Shown piece after piece: positions 23,795-31,368 of a stretch of DNA of 64,000 bases (position 1 is the first letter of the stretch; each line of letters begins with the position of its first letter). The notes under the pieces were generated by a model that saw only the letters and a program-made list of their open reading frames with translations, ran no database searches and was not told where the DNA came from. Location of the stretch: assembly GCA_023416695.1 (NCBI GenBank), contig JAEZGY010000031.1:1-64000 (forward strand), written 5' to 3'. The DNA is from Bacillota bacterium (lineage in GTDB: Bacteria > Bacillota > Clostridia > Lachnospirales > Lachnospiraceae). The position numbers and the translations under genes were made by a program.

Positions 23795-25552
23795 ATGAAG
23801 AATAAAAAGAACAACCTACTGTTCACAAAAAAACAAAGTATTTCAAAAAAATTATTTTCCCTAATTCTTTTATTAGCGATCACAGCAATTGTATGCACTG
23901 GATTTCTTACCTTCGCCCTAATAACGATTGTGGATATAAGTGATGATATAACTAGTAACCAGGTAATTATGAGCGAGAAGATATCTGATATTTCTAGTGG
24001 TTACAGCCGCATTAACAGTCAGGTATTAACGCATGTGTTGACAACTAATAGTGGTACTATGGATGAAATCAAGCAAAATATTACCGACGAGTTTACTATT
24101 TTGAATACCAACGTTACTGAATTTGAAAGCTATTTAGGGGAAAATGATTCTAGAAAAGAAGATTTAGATAATTTCAAGAAAGAGTTTACTAAATACAAAA
24201 AGACGGTAGATAGTCTGTTGGAATCAAGTAAAACAAATAAAATGCAAGCAGAAGTATCTGCAAGTACCAATTTATCTATGTTTAATGAAAAGATACAAGG
24301 GTACTTATCGTCTATGAGTGCTTCAACAAAAGAGGATATGAAGAATGGCCAGAACAAGATGCAAAATATGGCATCAGCTGTTCCGATTGTTGTTGTCATA
24401 GCCATTGCTGTTTTAATTGTAGTTGCTATTCTCACTAATATATTTATCCGCCGTTTAGTAATCACACCTATTAAACTATTGACGAAACAGGTGGATTGTA
24501 TCGTAAATGAAATTAAAGACAATTCAGGTGATTTGACGAAACGTGTAAAGGTAAAATCTAAGGATGAAATTGGAAGATTAGCTTTTGCTATTAACGAGTT
24601 TATATCACAGCTACAAGAAATCATAGGTGCCCTTATTTCTGGTTGCTCTGATTTGTCTATACAGCAAGGTGTCGTTGGAAAGAGTGTAAATACTGCGAAT
24701 ACTGGTGCAAAAAATACTGCTTATACTTTAGAAGAAATGGCAGCAAGTATGCAGGAAGTAGCAGCCACTGTTTCTGACGTTGCAGAAAACACCTTTTTAG
24801 TGGAAAAAGAAGTGAACAAAATGTCTAGCGCTGCAGTTAATGGAAGTAAATACGCTGGGGAGATCAAAAAGGAAGCTGAGGAAGTGGGAAAACATGCTTC
24901 TGAAAGTCGTGAATATGCTGTAAAAATGATTCAAAATATAGATGTAAATCTGAAATCTAGTGTAGAGAAAAGTCATGAAATTGATAAAATCACGAAGTTA
25001 ACCAATGAAATTCTAGAGATATCAGAACAAACAAATTTACTATCCTTAAATGCCTCTATTGAAGCTGCTAGAGCAGGAGATGCAGGAAAGGGATTCGCAG
25101 TAGTAGCAGACGAAATACGTAATTTGGCAGATAATACAAAGGAATCGGCTAATAGAATTTATACTATCATTGAAGGTGTAATTTCTAGCGTTGAAGAATT
25201 AGCAAATAATGCTAGTGTATTATTAGATTTTGTTAATTCAAGAGTAAAAGATGACTACACCACAATGGAAGAGACTGGTCGTAATTATAGTAAAGCATCA
25301 GAAACTATGGACGCAATCATGAAAGAACTTAGTAGTTCAATGAATGACCTTATGAAAACAATACAAAATGTTAATATGGCTAATCAAGAAATTAATCATA
25401 CCGTAGGAAAGAGTGCTAAGGATATCACTGATATTGTTTGTTCTAATAGTAGTTTATTAGAAGAGATGAATTCTATTACAGAGTCTCTTACAAAAGTTGA
25501 GGATGTAGTAAGTCGATTAAACAACTGTGTACAATATTTTAAATCCTATTAG
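23795..25552 (+). CDS. Methyl-accepting chemotaxis protein
   Basis: 585-residue transmembrane chemoreceptor. Membrane segments at about 17-41 and 200-222 enclose a helical extracellular sensor domain of about 155 residues; a HAMP domain follows (VKSKDEIGRLAFAINEF). The cytoplasmic hairpin tip ISEQTNLLSLNASIEAARAG is the CheA/CheW contact region. Immediately downstream of the sugar transporter, it may recognise the sugar-loaded ChvE-type protein, as chemoreceptors do with periplasmic sugar-binding proteins; this is inferred. Confidence 0.93.
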   Translation: MKNKKNNLLFTKKQSISKKLFSLILLLAITAIVCTGFLTFALITIVDISDDITSNQVIMSEKISDISSGYSRINSQVLTHVLTTNSGTMDEIKQNITDEFTILNTNVTEFESYLGENDSRKEDLDNFKKEFTKYKKTVDSLLESSKTNKMQAEVSASTNLSMFNEKIQGYLSSMSASTKEDMKNGQNKMQNMASAVPIVVVIAIAVLIVVAILTNIFIRRLVITPIKLLTKQVDCIVNEIKDNSGDLTKRVKVKSKDEIGRLAFAINEFISQLQEIIGALISGCSDLSIQQGVVGKSVNTANTGAKNTAYTLEEMAASMQEVAATVSDVAENTFLVEKEVNKMSSAAVNGSKYAGEIKKEAEEVGKHASESREYAVKMIQNIDVNLKSSVEKSHEIDKITKLTNEILEISEQTNLLSLNASIEAARAGDAGKGFAVVADEIRNLADNTKESANRIYTIIEGVISSVEELANNASVLLDFVNSRVKDDYTTMEETGRNYSKASETMDAIMKELSSSMNDLMKTIQNVNMANQEINHTVGKSAKDITDIVCSNSSLLEEMNSITESLTKVEDVVSRLNNCVQYFKSY

Positions 25553-25569
25553 TAATCTTACGTATTATA

Positions 25570-25598
25570 AAAGCTCTGAAGATTTTCAGAGCTTTTTT
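25570..25598 (+). terminator. Rho-independent terminator after the chemoreceptor gene
   Basis: AAAGCTCTGAA (25570-25580) pairs perfectly with TTCAGAGCTTT (25585-25595), loop GATT, followed by Ts. Confidence 0.93.
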
Positions 25599-25612
25599 GT
25601 TGTGTAAAGAGT

Positions 25613-25657
25613 TTTTATAAAAGTATACATAATATTATTATGTATACTTTTATAAAA
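25613..25657. repeat. Perfect 45-nt palindrome
   Basis: Arms of 22 nt (25613-25634 and 25636-25657) are exact reverse complements around a single central T. The core arm is AAAAGTATACATAATA. It lies in non-coding DNA 15 nt after the chemoreceptor terminator. It could be a cruciform, a backup terminator or a protein site. No second copy was seen in the window. Confidence 0.85.
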
Positions 25658-25840
25658 TTATAGATAGAATAGAAATTTACAAATAATTTCTATTAGTGTA
25701 AAATGAAATTAATATATAATTAGAAGCTAAAATTCATGTACATAAACATTATTTAAAGGGAGGGTTGTAATTCGATTTAGAAATACGACAGGGGTAACTG
25801 ATAAACCAAGATTACATAATACAAGGAGAGGATAAGTAAA

Positions 25841-26377
25841 GTGAACGCAATGAAAAAAAGAAAGGTTGTTATATTAGTATCAGTAGTTTTAGTGGCAGTT
25901 ATAGCAATAGCTATCGGAGTAAAGTTCTATTTGGACAAAGATGGTAAGGATGATATTAAATCTGTTTCAAAGGAACTCACAGAGAAAACTACACTTTTAT
26001 GTGATGCTTTAAATGACAAGGATATGGAGGCACTTAAAGTATTATATGTAGATAAGTATATAAATAATATAGATGCTAATTATATCCTTAGTTTATTACC
26101 AAAGCAAGATGAGCTTGATAAAGCTGAGATCAGTGTAGATGATTTCTATTGTAAAGTGAAGGAAATATTAAGTAATGAATTTGAGGATCAATCAGAGGAC
26201 TCATTTAGGCAGATGGAAGACATAAATGAATATGAGATGAAGGTCCTTGTAGAGTATGGTATTAAAGAACAGAAGTCTTATGGACAGAAATGGATAATAA
26301 TTTTCAGCAAAGAAAATAATGAATTTAAAATTAGTGACATTGGACTAATAACGAATACACTTTCAGAAATACAATAA
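25841..26377 (+). CDS. Membrane-anchored extracellular protein of unknown function
   Basis: 178 residues: a basic N-terminus, one membrane segment (about 8-28) and an acidic, charged extracytoplasmic domain resembling small DUF4878/NTF2-like accessory domains only in size and helix-plus-sheet pattern. I do not recognise the family. AGGAGAGG precedes a GTG start; ATG 25850 is a second option. It ends 54 nt before the GH9 lipoprotein gene and may be cotranscribed with it. Confidence 0.75.
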   Translation: MNAMKKRKVVILVSVVLVAVIAIAIGVKFYLDKDGKDDIKSVSKELTEKTTLLCDALNDKDMEALKVLYVDKYINNIDANYILSLLPKQDELDKAEISVDDFYCKVKEILSNEFEDQSEDSFRQMEDINEYEMKVLVEYGIKEQKSYGQKWIIIFSKENNEFKISDIGLITNTLSEIQ

Positions 26378-26386
26378 GGCAGAGAA

Positions 26387-26431
26387 AGGAGAAGTTATGT
26401 ATTAATTTCATAATACATAATACATTATCGT
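26387..26431 (+). promoter_or_regulatory. Unusual leader before the GH9 gene: distant ribosome site, 2-codon frame and hairpin
   Basis: AAAGGAGAAG (26386-26394) is correctly spaced for ATG TAT TAA at 26397, a two-codon frame, not for the GH9 ATG at 26432. The mini-frame forms one arm of an 8-bp hairpin (26397-26404 with 26411-26418), and AATACAT is repeated in tandem at 26412-26425, allowing an alternative pairing. Folding could present the GH9 start or allow reinitiation. Confidence 0.45.
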
Positions 26432-28696
26432 ATGAAAAAATTAGTATCATTTCTTTTGATCATATGTTTGGTTTTATCACTTGCTTCATGTAATAGAAAT
26501 GATAATGTGACAAATGATAAAACTATCGAACCTACCCAAAGTGCAAAAGTAGAACCAACACCAACAGTTGCTCCTGTAACAACAGCACCTGAGATTAAGG
26601 ACGATAATTTAATTCCTGGAGGAGATTTCACGAAGCTTGACTCTATGTGGGGAACCTATATGGAATCCGGTGGAGATGGAGCCATGAAAGGAAATTCGGA
26701 TGGCCAATTAGAAGTAAAAGTAAATAAAACTGGTTCTGTAAAGCATGCGATGCAAGTTTACTGTGATGGATTTGAATTACTTCAAAATGCAGTATATGAG
26801 TTTTCGTTTGACATTAAGTCTACCATAAATCGTACCATGGATTGGCGTTTTCAAATAAATGGTGGTGATTATCATGCGTATGCTTCCGGTGAAGGAGTAA
26901 AATTAACGACTGAAATGCAACATCTTACTTACGAGTTTACCATGGCTGAGGCTTCAGATAAAACGCCAAGATTCTGTTTTAATTTAGGTTTTTATGAAGA
27001 AGATGGTAAGCTAGATCCTCATACGGTGTATATTGATAATGTGAAGCTTACTCTAAAAGATGATTCCAATGCAGTTTCAGCTGATGCTGGAAGTAAAGAG
27101 ATGGCAATTAATATTAATCAGGTAGGATATTTAGCGAATGACGTTAAGATGGCGATCTTTAGAGATAGTACTGCTGATACAGAATTTAATGTAGTAAAAG
27201 CTGATTCTGGTGAAGTAGTGTATACAGGTCAAATTACGGGAGCTAAAGATTCAGCTAGTGCTGATGAGAAAGTAGCATATGGTGACTTTAGTAAGTTAAA
27301 AACCCCAGGTACCTATAAGATTACAGCGAAAAACGCAGGAGAGTCAGGAGCCTTTGTAATTGGTGATGATGTATATAGTAATCTGTTTAACGACACTGTA
27401 AAAATGCTTTATTTGCAACGCTGTGGCTCTAAACTTGGTAAGGAGGCAGGAGATTTTACTCATGATGCCTGCCATACGGAAAAAGCTACTATATACGGTA
27501 CAAATGAGAAAAAGGACGTATCAGGTGGTTGGCATGATGCAGGTGATTACGGTCGCTATGTGGTTCCTGGAGCAAAGACTGTGGCAGATTTATTGTTAGC
27601 TTATGAAGAGTATGGTTCTTTATTTGGAGATGCTAGTGGGATACCTGAAAGTGGTAACAAGGTACCAGATGTTCTAGATGAAGCCAGATACGAATTGGAA
27701 TGGATGTTAAAGATGCAGGATGGTAAGTCCGGTGGGGTATACCATAAGGTGACGGGATATAATTTTGAAGGAAATACTGTAATGCCTCAGGATGTAAAGG
27801 ATGAGCAAGTTATTATGCCTGTATCCGTTTGCGCTACAGGAGATTTTTCTGCAGTAATGGCAATGGCATCCAGAGTTTATAGTAAATATGATGCTGCCTT
27901 TGCTAAAAAATGCTTAAAAGCATCTAAGTTAGCAATGAATTATTTAGATAAGAATCTCCAACAAGAAGGGTATAAAAATCCTAGCGACGTAACAACAGGA
28001 GAGTATGGAGATACTGAAAACAAAGATGAGTATCTATGGGCATTAGCAGAACTATATAAGACAACAGGAGATTCAAGCTATCAAGCTAAGATCGCTACGT
28101 TAGATTTTACAAAATTACAGGATGGTTTAGGTTGGATGGGAGTTAACTTCTATGGTTATTATGCCTATTTAACTTCTAAAAACCAAGATGCAAGCATCTC
28201 TTCAAAGATAAAAGCTGATTTTACGACTTATATCGATGAAGTAAAAGGAAACATCGACAAGGATGGTTATTATTCCTCTATAGGAGAAGAATATCCTTGG
28301 GGAAGTAATATGACAGTGGCTAATAACGGAATGGCCCTCTTAATGGCTAATAAAGTGCTTAAAGCTGATAGCAATAATAAAGTATTAGCGAAAGAGCAGT
28401 TAAATTACCTTTTAGGAGCTAATACAACATCCTATTGTTTTGTAACGGGCTATGGAACGATAAGCCCAGTAAGTACCCATCATAGACCATCTCAAGCCCT
28501 TGGAAAAACTATGAAGGGAATGCTAGTTGGTGGACCTAATTCGAATTTAGAGGATCCGTATGCAAAGACAGTGTTAGCAGGGTTACCTGCAGCAAAATGT
28601 TATGCAGATAACGCCCAGAGTTATTCCTGTAATGAAATTACAATCTATTGGAATTCACCGTTAGTATTTTTACTTGCAGGTGTTCAGGCAAAGTGA
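26432..28696 (+). CDS. Cell-surface lipoprotein endoglucanase, CBM4-Ig-GH9
   Basis: 754 residues with lipobox LASC (Cys20), a Pro/Thr linker, a CBM4_9-type carbohydrate-binding domain (about 58-212, from NLIPGGDF to VYIDNVKLTL), a CelD-type Ig-like domain (about 225-312, starting INQVGYLANDVKMAIF) and a family 9 catalytic domain (about 318-752). Catalytic landmarks are GGWHDAGDYGRY (Asp), STHHRPSQ (His) and the C-terminal SYSCNEITIYWNSPLVF with the acid Glu. It should cleave beta-1,4-glucans or cellodextrins at the cell surface and feed the nearby sugar transporter. Lipid anchoring differs from the usual secreted GH9 enzymes. Confidence 0.92.
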   Translation: MKKLVSFLLIICLVLSLASCNRNDNVTNDKTIEPTQSAKVEPTPTVAPVTTAPEIKDDNLIPGGDFTKLDSMWGTYMESGGDGAMKGNSDGQLEVKVNKTGSVKHAMQVYCDGFELLQNAVYEFSFDIKSTINRTMDWRFQINGGDYHAYASGEGVKLTTEMQHLTYEFTMAEASDKTPRFCFNLGFYEEDGKLDPHTVYIDNVKLTLKDDSNAVSADAGSKEMAININQVGYLANDVKMAIFRDSTADTEFNVVKADSGEVVYTGQITGAKDSASADEKVAYGDFSKLKTPGTYKITAKNAGESGAFVIGDDVYSNLFNDTVKMLYLQRCGSKLGKEAGDFTHDACHTEKATIYGTNEKKDVSGGWHDAGDYGRYVVPGAKTVADLLLAYEEYGSLFGDASGIPESGNKVPDVLDEARYELEWMLKMQDGKSGGVYHKVTGYNFEGNTVMPQDVKDEQVIMPVSVCATGDFSAVMAMASRVYSKYDAAFAKKCLKASKLAMNYLDKNLQQEGYKNPSDVTTGEYGDTENKDEYLWALAELYKTTGDSSYQAKIATLDFTKLQDGLGWMGVNFYGYYAYLTSKNQDASISSKIKADFTTYIDEVKGNIDKDGYYSSIGEEYPWGSNMTVANNGMALLMANKVLKADSNNKVLAKEQLNYLLGANTTSYCFVTGYGTISPVSTHHRPSQALGKTMKGMLVGGPNSNLEDPYAKTVLAGLPAAKCYADNAQSYSCNEITIYWNSPLVFLLAGVQAK

Positions 28697-28729
28697 TAAG
28701 GTAAAGAAAGATTAATAATACAAGATACG

Positions 28730-28763
28730 AAAGAAAGCCTTTGAATTAAAGGCTTTCTTTTTT
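28730..28763 (+). terminator. Rho-independent terminator after the GH9 gene
   Basis: AAAGAAAGCCTTT (28730-28742) pairs perfectly with AAAGGCTTTCTTT (28748-28760), loop 5 nt, then Ts. Confidence 0.92.
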
Positions 28764-29312
28764 CGTAAGGAACAAAACAATCAATTAATAAGTTTGTAAC
28801 TTAGAATGTATGAAGTATTACATAGTTAGTTTACATAATAATGTTATGGTAACATTTATGCTGAGGGTAAAATCAATATATTAAATCAAATATATTATAG
28901 TGAAAATATGATCAAATAACGGAATCATAGGAGAATAGTTCTGTAACATACGTAGACTTATTATGATAATACCCTTCTATAGTTATTATGAACCGGTTCC
29001 CAGACCATCAAATCTAATTGACTATAAAGAACTGTTGTTTTATAATTTATGCAAGAACATTTGTTCTTTCGTTATACTCAAATGCAAATCAATGTTTGTA
29101 CATAGATGCATCAATTTCAATGCCAATTGGAAGACATTAAGGGAAGTTGACGGATTAAATACATAGTATAGAAAAGAAGACTTCATACACTATGAGTATA
29201 TATTATATGAGTATATATTATATGGACCTTCTCAAGTAATTGTTAATTCATTTTCACTGACTTAAAGTTTAATTTTTGAATTTTTTATTCTAATATCTAA
29301 GGAGGCTCTAAT
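28764..29312. other. Intergenic region without a credible gene
   Basis: About 550 nt of AT-rich DNA. A 67-codon open frame at 28963-29166 has no ribosome site and no recognisable protein character. Two small structures are visible: an inverted repeat AATGTTA-TGG-TAACATT (28840-28856), and two perfect tandem 15-nt units TATGAGTATATATTA (29191-29205, 29206-29220). The region must hold the promoter of the downstream dehydrogenase, but no clear one was identified. Confidence 0.6.
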
Positions 29313-30158
29313 GTGTTTGAGTTAAATAATAAAGTAGTTTTGGTTACAGGAGCAACGAGAGGGATTGGAAAGGGAATAGCAATTGCACTTGCGAAAAAGG
29401 GAGCTATTGTATATTTTACTGGTAGGACTGAAAAAGAATACCAGGGTGCTGTGCAATTATCCGGTTCTCTACAAGCTACAGAAGACGAAATAAAAAAAGT
29501 GGGCGGGCTTGGATATGGTATTAGATGTGATCATGAGGATGATAAACAAACGAAAATAGTCCTAGATAGAATCATTAGTGAACAAGGAAAAATTGATATA
29601 TTAGTAAATAATGTATGGGGAGGATATGAACACTTTAGCGATGGTACTGAATTCTGGAAAGAGACGGGATTTTGGACAATGCCAATCAGTAGATTTGATA
29701 AGTCAATCAATGCAGGTATAAGAGCGCATTATGTTACAAGTTTATATACTGTACCACATATGATTCGCCAGAATAGCGGTCTAATCTTTAATATATCTTT
29801 TTGGGCGGCAGAACGAAATGATATGGGTGTTACCTATGGAATTGCGAAATCAGCATCAAAGAAAATGACAGAGACAATGGCGTATGAATTAAAAGAATAT
29901 GGTATAGGTGTTATTACAATTTATCCTGGTCTTGTAAGAACCGAGTCGGTTATGAAATCTGCCGATTTTTTGGATTTATCCAATTCAGAGTCAACTGAAT
30001 TTGTAGGACTAGCAATAGCTGCTTTAGCTTCAGATGATAATGTGATGGAGAAAAGCGGTTCAAAACAGATTGCAGCTCAAGTTGCAATTGACTATGGGTA
30101 TAAGGATATAGATGGCACACAGCCAATACCATTGAATACATCAAACTGTAAACAGTGA
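29313..30158 (+). CDS. Short-chain dehydrogenase/reductase (DHRS1-like)
   Basis: 281 residues of the SDR superfamily. The cofactor loop TGATRGIG is at 12-19, NNVWGG replaces the usual NNAG, the active-site Ser is in FNISFWAA, and Tyr-x-x-x-Lys is at TYGIAKS. NNVWGG and the overall shape recall DHRS1-type enzymes; substrate unknown. A GTG start follows AAGGAGGCTCTAAT. Neighbours give no functional clue. Confidence 0.88.
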   Translation: MFELNNKVVLVTGATRGIGKGIAIALAKKGAIVYFTGRTEKEYQGAVQLSGSLQATEDEIKKVGGLGYGIRCDHEDDKQTKIVLDRIISEQGKIDILVNNVWGGYEHFSDGTEFWKETGFWTMPISRFDKSINAGIRAHYVTSLYTVPHMIRQNSGLIFNISFWAAERNDMGVTYGIAKSASKKMTETMAYELKEYGIGVITIYPGLVRTESVMKSADFLDLSNSESTEFVGLAIAALASDDNVMEKSGSKQIAAQVAIDYGYKDIDGTQPIPLNTSNCKQ

Positions 30159-30278
30159 CTTAAATTGCAGTTTTTAAGAACTCTATTTATATTTATACTA
30201 AATTAGTAATCTACAGTATGCACACACCATATCGAGCACAGTAAATGTTCAGGGAAGATAGAATACGGAGAAATACTT

Positions 30279-30309
30279 GAAAGTCTTTATATAAAAGGCT
30301 TTCTTTTTT
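30279..30309 (+). terminator. Rho-independent terminator after the dehydrogenase gene
   Basis: GAAAGTCTTT (30279-30288) pairs with AAAGGCTTTC (30294-30303), one G-U, followed by T6. Confidence 0.88.
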
Positions 30310-30392
30310 ACTCAAATTTAACTCTCGAACTTTTTCTTCTATTTTTTTGAAAGAAAAGTTCGGGAATGTCGGTTAAGGTGTATTTAAAATAT

Positions 30393-30529
30393 TTCAATTT
30401 AATTGAAGTAATTATGATACTTTTTTATTGAGTAAAAATGCACCCCCAAATATTAACTATGAAGTTTAATATAACAGTATCAATTTGATTGTAGATGAAT
30501 ACAATATAGATATACTTCAATATAATGAA
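30393..30529. promoter_or_regulatory. Cluster of TTCAA-type palindromes upstream of the ars promoter
   Basis: Three spaced dyads: TTCAATTTAATTGAA (30393-30407), ATCAATTTGAT (30479-30489) and TTCAATATAATGAA (30516-30529). TCAA/TTGA dyads resemble operators described for some Gram-positive ArsR repressors. Here they may be secondary or obsolete ArsR sites. The DNA is very AT-rich, so chance matches are possible. Confidence 0.35.
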
Positions 30530-30560
30530 AATAAAATATAATAATTAAAACTACTAAATA

Positions 30561-30612
30561 TTGACAGTATAGAAATGTATCTATATAATATAACACATAG
30601 ACAAATATCTAT
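30561..30612 (+). promoter_or_regulatory. ars operon promoter with tandem operators
   Basis: TTGACA (30561-30566), 17-nt spacer, TATAAT (30584-30589): a consensus sigma-A promoter. ATAGAAATGTATCTAT (30569-30584) fills the spacer, and the similar ATAGACAAATATCTAT (30597-30612) lies over the transcription start, 28 bp further on. Both share ATAGA-N6-TCTAT and are the best candidates for ArsR binding. Confidence 0.8.
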
Positions 30613-30624
30613 ATAAGGAGGAGC

Positions 30625-30978
30625 ATGATGAATAACAATTATGAAAAAGAAGCTATTCTTGTAAAAGCAATTGCAGACCCAAGTCGGCTTAAAATATTTG
30701 ATATCTTATCATGTGGTGAACAGTGTGCATGTGATATACTAGAAAACTTTGAATTTACCCAACCGACATTATCTCATCATATGAAGATTTTAATCGAATG
30801 TGGGTTGGTTGCTAGCAGAAAGAATGGATTATGGACCATGTATTCACTTAATATACCTAACACAAATCAATTGCTATATTTTTTATTAGGATTGATAACT
30901 CCTACCGAAGATTGTATATGTAAAAATAGTAATAGTAGTTGTAAATGTGAAAAAGGAAAGGATGTTGAAAATGAATAG
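30625..30978 (+). CDS. arsR: ArsR-family arsenite-responsive repressor
   Basis: 117 residues, winged-helix ArsR/SmtB repressor. The Cys34-x-Cys36 pair in EQCACDIL, in the DNA-binding region, is the classic As(III)/Sb(III) sensor site (compare ELCVCDL). An additional cysteine-rich tail (CICKNSNSSCKC) is unusual and may bind metalloid. Two ATGs are adjacent; 30628 is better spaced from AAGGAGG than 30625. It autoregulates the ars operon, presumably through the tandem operators just upstream. Confidence 0.93.
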   Translation: MMNNNYEKEAILVKAIADPSRLKIFDILSCGEQCACDILENFEFTQPTLSHHMKILIECGLVASRKNGLWTMYSLNIPNTNQLLYFLLGLITPTEDCICKNSNSSCKCEKGKDVENE

Positions 30979-31357
30979 TATTAGAATTTATGATCCTGCA
31001 ATGTGTTGTACTAGTGGTGTATGCGGACCAAGTATTGATCCAGAATTACTAAGAGTAGCAACTGTAATTAACAAACTTGATAAAAATGGAATTAGTATAC
31101 AAAGGTACAACTTAAATCATTCCCCACAAGCATTTGTAAAAAACAGATTAGTTCAACAAATATTAAAACAAGAAGGAGTAAAAATCTTACCAATTACATT
31201 AGTAAATGATCAAGTTGTTAAGAAAGGTGCATATCTAACTAATGAAGAGTTTTGCAAGTATCTAGAACTAAGCTCCTCTGAATTAAATGATGATTGCTGT
31301 AATAAAGAAAGTAGTTGTTGTAATGGTGAGGATGGCTGCTGTAATAGTGGTTGTTAG
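30971..31357 (+). CDS. arsD: ArsD arsenite metallochaperone
   Basis: 128 residues. The metalloid-binding set Cys12-Cys13-Cys18 is in MCCTSGVCGP, and the C-terminus has further vicinal cysteine pairs (DDCCNKESSCCNGEDGCC). ArsD passes As(III) or Sb(III) to ArsA. The start at ATG 30971 overlaps the arsR stop, so translation is coupled; an earlier in-frame ATG at 30947 lies inside arsR and is unlikely. Confidence 0.94.
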   Translation: MNSIRIYDPAMCCTSGVCGPSIDPELLRVATVINKLDKNGISIQRYNLNHSPQAFVKNRLVQQILKQEGVKILPITLVNDQVVKKGAYLTNEEFCKYLELSSSELNDDCCNKESSCCNGEDGCCNSGC

Positions 31358-31368
31358 GAGGCAAGTAT

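Noticed and set aside
24130..24624. 164-codon minus-strand frame opposite the chemoreceptor
   Set aside because: Arises from the codon pattern of the coiled-coil receptor gene; no start signal or domain.
28963..29166. 67-codon open frame in the gap before the dehydrogenase gene
   Set aside because: No ribosome site, mixed residue composition and no recognisable domain; it lies in AT-rich non-coding DNA.
29191..29220. Two tandem 15-nt repeats as a possible CRISPR or iteron array
   Set aside because: Only two contiguous units with no spacers, no cas genes and no replication gene nearby.
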